Translations under genes and position numbers: made by a program
In this document: positions 56,203 to 64,000 of the stretch, in pieces
How positions within the stretch are numbered: position 1 is the first letter of the stretch
How the letters are laid out: every line of letters begins with the position of its first letter
The notes under the pieces: model-generated
Databases searched by the model: none
The model's input: only the letters and a program-made list of their open reading frames with translations
Told to the model about the DNA's origin: nothing
Assembly (NCBI GenBank): GCA_003435055.1
Contig: QUMM01000016.1
Location: 1-64,000, forward strand
Direction of reading: 5' to 3'
Source of the DNA: Lachnospiraceae bacterium OF09-6
GTDB taxonomy: Bacteria; Bacillota; Clostridia; Lachnospirales; Lachnospiraceae
Length of the DNA: 64,000 nucleotides

Positions 56203-57206
56203 GAAAGAATGTAAAAAAATATGCAGTACCAATGATGACAGTGGCTCTTGCAGCTGCATTTGCAGTTGGAGCATCTGCGGAAGAGAAAGACACAGAAAAG
56301 ATTACTTTTTGTCTGGACTGGACCCCGAACACCAATCATACAGGTATTTATGTAGCACAGGCTCAGGGATATTATGAGGAAGCAGGACTGGATGTAGAGA
56401 TTGTACAGCCACCTGAAGACGGATCTGCACTGATGTGTGCAGCAGGACAGGCACAGTTTGCGATCCAGGCACAGGATACCATGGCAGCTTCGCTGGCGTT
56501 GGATGATCCACTGGGAATTACTGCAGTAGCAGCAGTGATTCAGCATAATACATCTGGTATTATTTCCAGAGCAGGTGACGGCATCGATACCCCAGCAGGA
56601 CTGACAGGCAAGACGTATTCTACCTGGGAATCCCCAATCGAACTTGCCATGCTGGAAAATGTAGTAAACGGAGATGGCGGAGATTTCAGTAAAGTGACTC
56701 TGATTCCAAATGATATTACGGATGAACCTGCCGCACTGGCCGCACATCAGACCGATGCAATCTGGGTATTTGAGGGATGGGGCTATATCAATTCAGAAGT
56801 AGAAGGAGTAGAGTGTGACTATTTCAATTTCTCTGATGTAAATCCGGTATTTGATTATTATACTCCGGTAATCATTGCCAATAATGATTATCTGGAATCC
56901 AATCCTGAGCAGGCCAGGGCATTCATGGAAGCAACAGCAAAAGGATATGAATATGCAGCAGAACACCCGGAAGAAGCAGCAGATATACTGATTGCAGGAG
57001 ACAATACCGGATCCCTGAAAGGTGCAGAAGAACTGGTAAAGAAGAGCCAGGAATTCTTATCTGCAAAATATATTGATGATGCAGACAGCTGGGGAGTGAT
57101 CGATGCGGACAGATGGAATGCATTTTACAGCTGGCTTTATGAGAATGATCTTTGTGAGAAGGATCTGACAGGTATTGGCTTTTCCAATGATTATCTGCCG
57201 CAGTAA
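56199..57206 (+). CDS. NMT1/ThiY-like substrate-binding protein
   Basis: The 335-residue protein has a signal peptide (about 1-26) and a THI5/NMT1-like fold: ITFCLDWTPNTNHTGIYVAQAQGYYEEAGLDVEIV and GLTGKTYSTWESPIELAML are typical of binding proteins for thiamine pyrimidine precursors such as formylaminopyrimidine. The ATG at 56199 overlaps the permease stop (ATGA). AAAAGGAG is upstream. No lipobox is seen. It is under TPP riboswitch control with the rest of the operon. Confidence 0.9.
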   Translation: MRKNVKKYAVPMMTVALAAAFAVGASAEEKDTEKITFCLDWTPNTNHTGIYVAQAQGYYEEAGLDVEIVQPPEDGSALMCAAGQAQFAIQAQDTMAASLALDDPLGITAVAAVIQHNTSGIISRAGDGIDTPAGLTGKTYSTWESPIELAMLENVVNGDGGDFSKVTLIPNDITDEPAALAAHQTDAIWVFEGWGYINSEVEGVECDYFNFSDVNPVFDYYTPVIIANNDYLESNPEQARAFMEATAKGYEYAAEHPEEAADILIAGDNTGSLKGAEELVKKSQEFLSAKYIDDADSWGVIDADRWNAFYSWLYENDLCEKDLTGIGFSNDYLPQ

Positions 57207-57215
57207 GGAGCAGAT

Positions 57216-57949
57216 ATGTCAGTAGTCAAAGCAGAGCATATTACAAAATCTTATGGAGAGAATCAAGTCCTGAAGGATATCAGTATTCATCTGGAAAAAG
57301 GAGAATTGGTATCGCTTCTTGGAGTCAGTGGCTCGGGAAAGACAACTCTGTTTCATATCCTTTCCGGTCTGGTGACACCGGAAGAGGGAAAAGTATATCT
57401 GAACGATAAAGATGTGACATCTTCACCAGGAAGTATCAGTTATATGCTTCAGAAAGATCTTTTGCTGGAACATAAGAAGGTGATCGATAATGTATCACTG
57501 CCGTTGGTATTAAAGGGCATGAAGAAAAAAGAGGCAAGGCAGAAGCAGATACGCTTTTTTCAGAGTTCGGACTGGAAGGAACACAGTATCAGTATCCGCA
57601 TCAGTTATCTGGCGGAATGCGGCAGCGTGCGGCGCTTCTTCGAACGTATCTGTCTTCCAGTGGTGTGGCACTTCTGGATGAACCGTTCAGCGCCCTGGAC
57701 ACCCTGACGAAATCCAGTGTTCATAAGTGGTATCTGGACATTATGCAGCATATTGATTTGTCTACATTATTTATCACTCATGACATTGATGAAGCAATTT
57801 TGCTTTCTGATCGGATCTATATTCTGAATGGAAAACCAGGACAGATCAGAGATGAGATCATCATAAAAGAAAAAAAACCAAGAGGAGAAGAGTTCCCTCT
57901 TTCCGAAGAGTTCCTTGCATATAAAAGAGCAATTATCAGCAAGTTATAA
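57216..57949 (+). pseudogene. Thiamine/precursor ABC ATPase (ThiZ type), frameshifted near 57545
   Basis: The first frame has Walker A LLGVSGSGKTTLFHIL and a Q-loop segment YMLQKDLLL. The frame then changes at about 57545 in AGAAGCAG. The second frame contains signature SGGMRQRAALLRTYL, Walker B VALLDEPFSALD and the His-switch LFITHDIDEAI. Adding one G restores QKADTLFSEFGL and a normal protein of about 245 residues. It energises the permease at 55421. Confidence 0.88.
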
Positions 57950-57989
57950 GAATCGTTTATCTGGAACACCGTGGACAGGAGAAAAATGA

Positions 57990-58020
57990 AAGAGCCATCC
58001 GGAAAATTCGGATGGCTCTT
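57990..58020. terminator. Bidirectional hairpin between thiamine and amino-acid operons
   Basis: Perfect 12-base arms AAGAGCCATCCG and CGGATGGCTCTT with a seven-base loop lie between convergent operons. The minus strand has a T-rich tail (TTTCATTTTTC) after the hairpin, while the plus strand has little. Confidence 0.75.
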
Positions 58021-58036
58021 CGTTACTTTCCAATGG

Positions 58037-58861
58037 TTATTTAGCAGCAGTCTCAGTCTCTGTTGTGGCTTCAGTGTCTGCTTCAGAAGCGCTTTCAGTT
58101 TCTTCTTCTGTGTCATCAGCTTCTGCATACTGTGAAGCGATTTCTGAAATAGTACCATCTTCCAGCATAGTATCGATTGCTTCGTTGATGGTATTGAGAA
58201 GTTCTTCATTGTCTTTGTTAACTGCGATAGCATATTCTTCGGATTCGAAAGCATCTGGATCTTCGACAATCTTCAGACCATCGTTGTCATTTACATAGTT
58301 CTGAGCAGTAGCGGAATCGAGAACAACAACATCGCATTTTCCATTTACCAGTTCCATAATAGCTTCAGTACCTTTTTTGAATGCTTCGTATTTATAACCC
58401 ATTTCGTTTACACAGGTTTCTCCTGTGAATCCCTGGATAACACAAATCTTCTTATCTGCCATATCCTCAGCTTTTTCAATATCAGAATCTTCCGGAACGA
58501 TCATAACCTGTGTAGCAGTGTAGTATGGTGTAGAGAAGTTTACGGCTTCTTTTCTTTCGTCTGTGATGGTCATACCAGCGATAGTAGCATCGATCTGGCC
58601 ATTCTGAAGAGCGATCAGAAGAGAATCAAATTCCAGAGACTCCATTTCAACATCCATACCGGTTAATTCACCGATTTTCGCTGCAATAGCCATATCAATG
58701 CCATCGAATTCCCCAAGAACACCATTAGCGGAAATGTATTCAAATGGTGGGAACTCTGGATTGGTTCCAAACTTGATCACTCCGTCTTCTGCACAGGCGG
58801 AAGCCCCTAAAAGCATGGTTGCGGCAGCTGTAGCAACTACGATTTTAAACATTTTTCTCAT
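58037..58861 (-). CDS. Amino-acid ABC transporter substrate-binding protein
   Basis: The 274-residue protein has a signal peptide followed by the SBP_bac_3 fold: KFGTNPEFPPFEYI, GEFDGIDMAIAAKIGEL, MTITDERKEAVNFSTPYY and later DNDGLKIVEDP. This is the polar-amino-acid (Gln/cystine/Arg) family. The Ala-Ser-Ala-Cys at the cleavage site lacks the standard Leu at -3, so lipoprotein anchoring is uncertain. The Glu/Thr/Ala-rich tail is unusual. It follows the ATPase and permease on the minus strand and is the last gene of that operon. Confidence 0.92.
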   Translation of the reverse strand: MRKMFKIVVATAAATMLLGASACAEDGVIKFGTNPEFPPFEYISANGVLGEFDGIDMAIAAKIGELTGMDVEMESLEFDSLLIALQNGQIDATIAGMTITDERKEAVNFSTPYYTATQVMIVPEDSDIEKAEDMADKKICVIQGFTGETCVNEMGYKYEAFKKGTEAIMELVNGKCDVVVLDSATAQNYVNDNDGLKIVEDPDAFESEEYAIAVNKDNEELLNTINEAIDTMLEDGTISEIASQYAEADDTEEETESASEADTEATTETETAAK

Positions 58862-58924
58862 AATTTTTCTCCTTTTCTTTTTGAAAAATATATGTGAAAT
58901 TTCTGAAACAGAAATTAGACATTC

Positions 58925-59647
58925 TTACAATACTTTGCTAAGGAAATTCTTAGTACGTTCATTCTTTGGATGATTGAATACCTCATCCGGTGTACCGCTC
59001 TCCAGAATCTGTCCCTGATCCATGAACAGAACACGGGAAGCAACCTCACGGGCAAATCCCATCTCGTGGGTAACGATCACCATGGTCATACCGCTTTTGG
59101 CCAGATCTTTCATAACATCCAGTACTTCACCGACCATCTCAGGATCAAGTGCAGAAGTTGGCTCATCAAAAAGCATAATTTCCGGATTCATGGCCAGCGC
59201 TCTGGCGATAGCCACACGCTGCTTTTGCCCACCGGATAACTGTGCCGGGTAAGCATCGGCTTTATCCAGGAGACCTACAGTAGTCAGAAGCTCCTGACCT
59301 TTCTTCACGGCCTCTTCTTTGGTCATTTTCTTTAAAAGAACCGGAGCCAGTGTAATATTATCCATAATGCTTAAGTGTGGGAACAGATTAAAATGCTGGA
59401 ATACCATTCCCATTTTCTGACGGATCAGATTGACATCAACAGATGGTGCATTAATCATCTCATCGTCTACGTAAATTTCACCTTCTGTCACATCTTCCAG
59501 AAGATTTAAACAACGCAGGAAAGTACTTTTGCCGGAACCGGACGGACCGATTACAACAACAACTTCACCTGCCTGAATGTGTTCGTTGATTCCATTTAAT
59601 ACCTTCAGGTCTCCGAACTGCTTGCATAAGTTCTTTACTCTAATCAT
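58925..59647 (-). CDS. Amino-acid ABC transporter ATP-binding protein (GlnQ type)
   Basis: The 240-residue ATPase has Walker [20 protein letters not shown]-loop [10 protein letters not shown], signature [15 protein letters not shown] and Walker [17 protein letters not shown] with the His switch [11 protein letters not shown]. This is the full set for the polar-amino-acid uptake group. It is between the permease and binding protein and co-oriented with them. Confidence 0.95.
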   Translation of the reverse strand: MIRVKNLCKQFGDLKVLNGINEHIQAGEVVVVIGPSGSGKSTFLRCLNLLEDVTEGEIYVDDEMINAPSVDVNLIRQKMGMVFQHFNLFPHLSIMDNITLAPVLLKKMTKEEAVKKGQELLTTVGLLDKADAYPAQLSGGQKQRVAIARALAMNPEIMLFDEPTSALDPEMVGEVLDVMKDLAKSGMTMVIVTHEMGFAREVASRVLFMDQGQILESGTPDEVFNHPKNERTKNFLSKVL

Positions 59648-59664
59648 GCGTTCGTTACTCCCTT

Positions 59665-60363
59665 CTAACGTATTTCTGAAGCTCTCAGGCGACTCTCAAC
59701 ACGATTCAGAACAAGTGTGAGAATCTTGACCAGTACATAATAGATAACAGCAGTTCCGATCAATGGCATGAATGCTTCGAATGTTGCGCTTTTAATAAAA
59801 TCTCCGGCTTTCTGAATATCCATAAGACCAACATAGCCCACAATAGCAGTCTCTTTAATCAGAACGATAAATTCGTTGCACAGTGCCGGAAAGATATTCG
59901 TCACTGCCTGTGGGATGACGATACGGGTCATTGTCTGTGTGGCATTAAGCCCCAGAGAACGTCCGGCTTCTGTCTGACCTTTGTCAACAGAAAGAATACC
60001 GGCACGGATAATTTCGGATACATAGGCACCAGAGTTGATGCCAAATGCAATCGCCGCAATAACCCATTTGCTTAGATTTACAGATGCAAAAATAACAAAA
60101 TAAATAATCATCAGCTGAGTGACTGCAGGTGTGCCTCGTATAACATCGGTATAAATGCCGCCAATCAGCTTTAATAATTTATTACTGGACAGATTGCACA
60201 GGGCAATTAAAAGACCTATCGCAATACCGATGAGTACAGCTACCAATGATACACGGATTGTTACACCAATACCGTCCAGCAAAAGTATATAACGGTTGTC
60301 CTTGATGAAACATCTGGTAAAGGTATCACAGAAGTCAGCTGACCATGTTTGAAACCATTCCAT
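59665..60363 (-). CDS. Amino-acid ABC transporter permease (HisM/GlnP type)
   Basis: The 232-residue protein has about five membrane helices. The family segments are [20 protein letters not shown] and the ABC-contact loop [24 protein letters not shown] single permease implies a homodimer. Its start follows AAGGAAGAG and it is the first gene of the minus-strand operon. Confidence 0.94.
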   Translation of the reverse strand: MEWFQTWSADFCDTFTRCFIKDNRYILLLDGIGVTIRVSLVAVLIGIAIGLLIALCNLSSNKLLKLIGGIYTDVIRGTPAVTQLMIIYFVIFASVNLSKWVIAAIAFGINSGAYVSEIIRAGILSVDKGQTEAGRSLGLNATQTMTRIVIPQAVTNIFPALCNEFIVLIKETAIVGYVGLMDIQKAGDFIKSATFEAFMPLIGTAVIYYVLVKILTLVLNRVESRLRASEIR

Positions 60364-60411
60364 TTTTCTCTTCCTTTCCTATATATAGTGATTTGGCTTA
60401 TTTATTTTGCC

Positions 60412-60420
60412 ATTATAGCA
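60412..60420 (-). promoter_or_regulatory. Extended -10 promoter for the amino-acid operon
   Basis: On the minus strand, TGCTATAAT (60420-60412) is an extended -10 element about 50 bases upstream of the permease start. The -35 region is weak. Confidence 0.5.
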
Positions 60421-60523
60421 TACAATTACGGCTAAATAAAGCTAATTATTTTGAAAATGTATATTTATAAAATAAATTTGTGAATAATGTATATTCATGC
60501 ATACAAATATATAAAGAAGCTGG

Positions 60524-60552
60524 TTGCGGTATATCAGGTAGTTTAGTATAAT
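60524..60552 (+). promoter_or_regulatory. Promoter for the SH3-repeat gene
   Basis: TTGCGG at 60524-60529 and TATAAT at 60547-60552 are separated by 17 bases, about 40 bases upstream of the start codon. Confidence 0.7.
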
Positions 60553-60589
60553 AAAAATGAACAGTAAAATTCTGGTAAGGAGGTGCATT

Positions 60590-61336
60590 ATGACAGGAAT
60601 ATGGGGTAGGCTGGAAATGAAAAATATTAGAAAATGGATGATGGCAGCATTGCTGATATTCGGTATATGGATTGCGGCAGGAGGCTCTGGAAGTGCAGCA
60701 ACGGTGGACACCTATACAGTTCGAGTGGAAAAAGGATATCTGGCTCTCCGCACTGCACAGGCCTATGATTACCGTAATGAGATTGGAAAGTTATATACCG
60801 GAGATACTGTGGAGGTAGAAGAGTATGGTTCAGGAGATTACTGGTATGTATATTCTTCTAAACTGAATAAGTATGGATATGTGAATAATAACTATCTGTT
60901 TTACAGTGGGATCACAGATGACACGGATTATACGGTAAGTGTACAGAGCGGTTATCTGGCGTTGAGAACGGAAAAAGCATATGACTACCGTAATGAGATT
61001 GGAAAGCTATATACTGGTGATACGGTAGAAGTGTTAGATGTAAGTGATAGTGGTTACTGGTATGTATATTCCGACAAACTGAATAAGTATGGGTATGTGA
61101 ATAAGGATTATCTGATTGCACCAGATATCATCAGTGGTGCAAAGTATTATGTAACAGGAACCACTTATTATCTGGCATTGAGAAATGCAAAGGCTTATGA
61201 TGCAGCCAATGAGATTGGCAGACTGTATAACGGAGATTATGTTTATGTACAGGATACCAGTGACAGCACATACTGGTATGTATATGCTCCACAGTTGAAC
61301 AAATATGGATATGTGAACAGAAATTATTTAAAATAA
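60590..61336 (+). CDS. Secreted protein with three SH3b repeats
   Basis: The 248-residue protein has a signal peptide (about 1-38) and three repeats of about 63 residues at 41-104, 113-175 and 186-248. Each has YLALR...AYD..NEIG.LY.GD and YWYVY...LNKYGYVN, the bacterial SH3 pattern. Repeats 1 and 2 are almost identical in their central part (YDYRNEIGKLYTGDTVEV), which indicates recent duplication. Such domains often bind cell-wall peptides. No catalytic domain is attached. AAGGAGG before 60590 decides the start. Confidence 0.85.
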   Translation: MTGIWGRLEMKNIRKWMMAALLIFGIWIAAGGSGSAATVDTYTVRVEKGYLALRTAQAYDYRNEIGKLYTGDTVEVEEYGSGDYWYVYSSKLNKYGYVNNNYLFYSGITDDTDYTVSVQSGYLALRTEKAYDYRNEIGKLYTGDTVEVLDVSDSGYWYVYSDKLNKYGYVNKDYLIAPDIISGAKYYVTGTTYYLALRNAKAYDAANEIGRLYNGDYVYVQDTSDSTYWYVYAPQLNKYGYVNRNYLK

Positions 61337-61367
61337 TAAAAGAAAGAATCCACCGGGAATATAAAAT

Positions 61368-62123
61368 ATGAAGAAAAATTATAAAATGATCATTAGTTAC
61401 GATGGTACTCGATATTATGGATGGGAACATCAGCCAGACCGGGAAACAATACAGGGAAAACTGGAAAAAGTACTGTTCCGTATGTGCGACGAGAAAGTGC
61501 CGATCGCAGAACTGAAGTTAAATGGAGCAGGACGGACGGATGCAGGGGTGCATGCGAGAGCCATGGTGGCCAATATTTTCCTGGATGTGGAAATGACACC
61601 GCTGGAGATCCGGGATTATATGAACCGCTATCTGCCGGATGATATTGCAGTGAATGAAGTACGTGAGGCATCTGAACGTTTTCATGCCAGATACAATGCA
61701 GTAGGAAAAACATACCAGTATACCTGCTATGCAGGTGAGGTAAAGACTATTTTTGACCGGAAGTATGTGACCTCACTGGAAAAGATGCCGGATGTGAAAG
61801 CAATGCAGGAGGCAGCAGAATATCTGAAGGGAAAACATGATTTTGCCAGCTTCTGCACCAATCCGAGAATGAAAAAGTCTACGGTGCGGATCGTGGATCA
61901 GATTGATATCACAATGCGAAAAGGATATATTTATTTTACGTTCCACGGAACCGGATTCCTGCAGAATATGGTCAGAGTGTTGACAGGCACATTACTTGAT
62001 GTGGGATATGGAAAGATACAGCCGGCAGAGGTGGCTGAGATTATGGAGAAAAAAGACCGTAAGCTGGCCGGACCGACAGCACCGGCTCAGGGACTGACCC
62101 TGATAAAAGTAGATTATGACTAA
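61368..62123 (+). CDS. truA: tRNA pseudouridine synthase A
   Basis: TruA converts uridines 38-40 in the anticodon arm of many tRNAs to pseudouridine. The 251-residue sequence has YDGTRYYGWEHQPDRETIQG near the start, the catalytic Asp in GAGRTDAGVHARAM, RFHARYNAVGKTYQY and the C-terminal GTGFLQNMVR. Length is normal. It stands 31 bases after the SH3 gene and just before the helicase gene. Confidence 0.95.
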   Translation: MKKNYKMIISYDGTRYYGWEHQPDRETIQGKLEKVLFRMCDEKVPIAELKLNGAGRTDAGVHARAMVANIFLDVEMTPLEIRDYMNRYLPDDIAVNEVREASERFHARYNAVGKTYQYTCYAGEVKTIFDRKYVTSLEKMPDVKAMQEAAEYLKGKHDFASFCTNPRMKKSTVRIVDQIDITMRKGYIYFTFHGTGFLQNMVRVLTGTLLDVGYGKIQPAEVAEIMEKKDRKLAGPTAPAQGLTLIKVDYD

Positions 62124-62138
62124 AAGGTATGGCAGAAC

Positions 62139-64000
62139 ATGAGAATAGAAGAGGAAAATTATCTGAAGCTGGTGTTGAAAAAAGCAGCAAAAAAGTATGC
62201 AGAAACCGTGCAGAAGCTGGGAGACAATGCAAAAGATATGGAGAGCATGAATGACTATTTCTGGGAAAACTATACAGAATTTGACGAGTTTGGTTATGAA
62301 ATGTTCGATAATAAAATGGCATTGAAGACCAGACTGACCCAGCAGGAAGAATATCAGAGAGATCGGAAACGGTACGAAAAAATGATGGATTCGCCATATT
62401 TTGGACGGGTGGACTTTTGCTATGAAGGAGAAGAAGAACCGGAAGTCTATTATGTGGGAGCAGGGAATCTGACCGATGACCATGGACAGAGGGCTTATGT
62501 ATACGACTGGCGGGCACCGGTGTCCGGATTGTTTTATGATTATGATAAAGGCCAGGCACAGTTTACTGCGCCTATGGGAATCATGCATGGTGAAATTACC
62601 AGAAAACGCCAATATAAGATTCAGGAAGGAAAGCTGATGTTCGCTCTGGAGACAGAGATGAATATTGATGATGAAATTTTGCAGCAGGCATTGTCAGAAA
62701 ATGGAGACAATCGGCTGAAAAGTATTGTCACGACTATACAGAAGGAGCAGAACAGCATCATCAGGGATCTGAAACATCGGATTCTTGTAGTGCAGGGATG
62801 TGCAGGCAGTGGCAAGACATCGGTAGCTCTTCATCGAATTGCGTATTTGCTATATCACAACAGAGAATCACTAAATGCAGCCCAGGTGCTGGTGCTGTCG
62901 CCGAATAGTATTTTTGGTGATTATATTTCCAGAATTTTGCCAGAACTGGGAGAAGAGAATATCTGTGAGATGACGCTGGATGATTATGCATACCGGGAGC
63001 TGAGTTGTTATGGAGAGGCACTGGATAAGTATGATGAACTGGAGGCGGTATTGCATGGTAAGCGGCCTGAAGAGGCAGATTATAAACAGTCCAGGGAATT
63101 TGTACAGGAACTGGATCTTTTTTTAATGCAGCAGGAATGGGAAAATGTGGATATTCAGGACTTTCAATATAAGAAGATCGTCTGTCCGGAAGAGAAGATT
63201 TCAAAGTTCTTTTATGAGACCTGCTGCGATGTGCCGATGCTGGCTCGCATGGAGAAAATCGCAGAATATCTGATTGATGAGCAGGAGACTTTGCAGAACC
63301 GGGATATGGAAGACGAAGAAAAAGATAAACTCTTGGAAAAGATGAACCGGATGTATGTGACCAGGGATCCACTGGAGCTGTATAACAGATTTCTGGTGGA
63401 AAGTGGACGGGAAGAACAGCTGATCCATGGCCAGGAGATTCCATATGAAGATGTGTACCCACTTCTTTATCTGAAGTATACAATGGATGAGCTGCCAAAA
63501 AGACGGCGGGTAAAACATGTAGTAATTGATGAGATGCAGGATTATTCCTACATTCAGTATCGGATTCTTCAGAAAATGTTTGACTGTCCGATGACCATTC
63601 TGGGTGACTGCAAGCAGACGATGGGAGAAAAACAGACCAATGTGATGAAGTTCCTGCCGGAGATTTATGGAAAAGAGATGTTCTATATTGATATGAAGAA
63701 GTCTTACCGTTCCACCTGCGAGATTATGGATTTTGCAGAGCAGATTCTGAACAAAGACAGTGATACGGAGTATGTGGACCGTCATGGTGAGAGACCACAT
63801 ATAGCACAAGTGAAATCAGAAGAACAGATGGCAGAATGCATGACAGAGGATTTGAGAGCAGGAAAAGTATATCGTACGCAGGGTGTGTTGTGTCTGACAC
63901 AGGAGGAAGCTGACCGGTTCTATAGAATGCTTGAAAAATCAGGGATAGAAGCAGATCTTCTTACGAAAGACAGTATGAAGTTTCATGCGGGAATTTCGGT
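62139..64000 (+). CDS. HelD-like UvrD-family helicase, cut by the window end
   Basis: At least 620 residues are present and the frame is open at 64000. The N-terminal 70 residues are charged and helical (coiled-coil type), as in HelD proteins that reach into RNA polymerase. Walker A GCAGSGKT is at about 220, followed by SVALHRIAYLLY, and the Walker B-like DEMQDYSYIQYR is at about 464; the later KKSYRSTCEIMDFAEQIL is typical of superfamily 1. HelD releases stalled RNA polymerase in an ATP-dependent way. The ATG at 62139 is the first in frame; an overlapping ATG at 62129 is in another frame. Confidence 0.85.
   Translation, partial: MRIEEENYLKLVLKKAAKKYAETVQKLGDNAKDMESMNDYFWENYTEFDEFGYEMFDNKMALKTRLTQQEEYQRDRKRYEKMMDSPYFGRVDFCYEGEEEPEVYYVGAGNLTDDHGQRAYVYDWRAPVSGLFYDYDKGQAQFTAPMGIMHGEITRKRQYKIQEGKLMFALETEMNIDDEILQQALSENGDNRLKSIVTTIQKEQNSIIRDLKHRILVVQGCAGSGKTSVALHRIAYLLYHNRESLNAAQVLVLSPNSIFGDYISRILPELGEENICEMTLDDYAYRELSCYGEALDKYDELEAVLHGKRPEEADYKQSREFVQELDLFLMQQEWENVDIQDFQYKKIVCPEEKISKFFYETCCDVPMLARMEKIAEYLIDEQETLQNRDMEDEEKDKLLEKMNRMYVTRDPLELYNRFLVESGREEQLIHGQEIPYEDVYPLLYLKYTMDELPKRRRVKHVVIDEMQDYSYIQYRILQKMFDCPMTILGDCKQTMGEKQTNVMKFLPEIYGKEMFYIDMKKSYRSTCEIMDFAEQILNKDSDTEYVDRHGERPHIAQVKSEEQMAECMTEDLRAGKVYRTQGVLCLTQEEADRFYRMLEKSGIEADLLTKDSMKFHAGIS

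Noticed and set aside
62761-63498. A 245-codon minus-strand frame opposite the helicase
   Set aside because: The plus strand has Walker A, Walker B and SF1 motifs, so the opposite frame is a shadow.

Overview
The window looks like a chromosome segment from a spore-forming, anaerobic Firmicute of the family Lachnospiraceae (Blautia/Dorea/Ruminococcus-like). This rests on gene content and order, not on a search: spoIIM next to xerD, a cmk-ispH-rpsA operon, an iron-sulfur scaffold paired with a GGGtGRT protein, a Na+-pumping decarboxylase operon, YesM/YesN-type signalling, moderate-low GC, and strong TTGACA/TATAAT promoters. No stretch above 300 bases lacks a gene, and no rRNA gene, CRISPR array, prophage or insertion sequence is visible.

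Layout. 122-769: seven tRNA genes (Asn, Glu, Thr, CAT-anticodon, Asp, Val, Leu). 930-5256: a secreted lysozyme-like protein, spoIIM, xerD, a 164-bp palindromic element and DAHP synthase. 5415-10653: a sirohaem-type dehydrogenase, rnhA, tyrS, alaS and rpsU. 10827-11996: a D,D-carboxypeptidase. 12081-21005: a defence-like island with a type I restriction-modification system (hsdM-hsdS-hsdR), a HEPN-motif protein, and an AlbA_2/GHKL protein with a winged-helix reading frame. 21030-25377: a metallophosphoesterase, scpA-scpB, a zinc phospholipase C-like protein and a second D,D-carboxypeptidase. 25545-30880: a biotin-dependent decarboxylase operon that combines a CoA carboxyltransferase, an OadG-like subunit, a biotin carrier, a Na+-pump beta subunit and an OadA-like subunit. 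30941-34802: BaiN-like flavoprotein, cmk, ispH, rpsA. 34931-38802: an exonuclease-like protein, the scaffold/GGGtGRT pair and a SprT-like metalloprotease. 38922-50900: a sugar sensing, uptake and catabolism locus. 51032-54943: a MATE transporter and a PAS-REC-GGDEF-EAL protein. 54947-57949: a TPP-riboswitch operon for thiamine or precursor uptake. 58037-60363: an amino-acid ABC transporter on the minus strand. 60590-64000: a triple-SH3 protein, truA and a HelD-like helicase cut by the window end.

Two points dominate. First, eight genes, including normally indispensable cmk, carry frameshifts. Nine sites in all can each be repaired by restoring one base in a short run of identical bases. This pattern points to assembly error rather than gene decay, so these genes are described as if intact. 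Second, the most interesting loci are the restriction/HEPN/AlbA_2 island, the sugar locus in which a membrane-anchored sensor and the transporter's binding protein are clear paralogues, and the hybrid transcarboxylase/Na+-pump operon.

The genes serve core functions (translation, chromosome segregation, cell wall, sporulation, isoprenoids), fermentation-linked carboxyl transfer and sodium gradient formation, regulated sugar and vitamin uptake, and phage defence.
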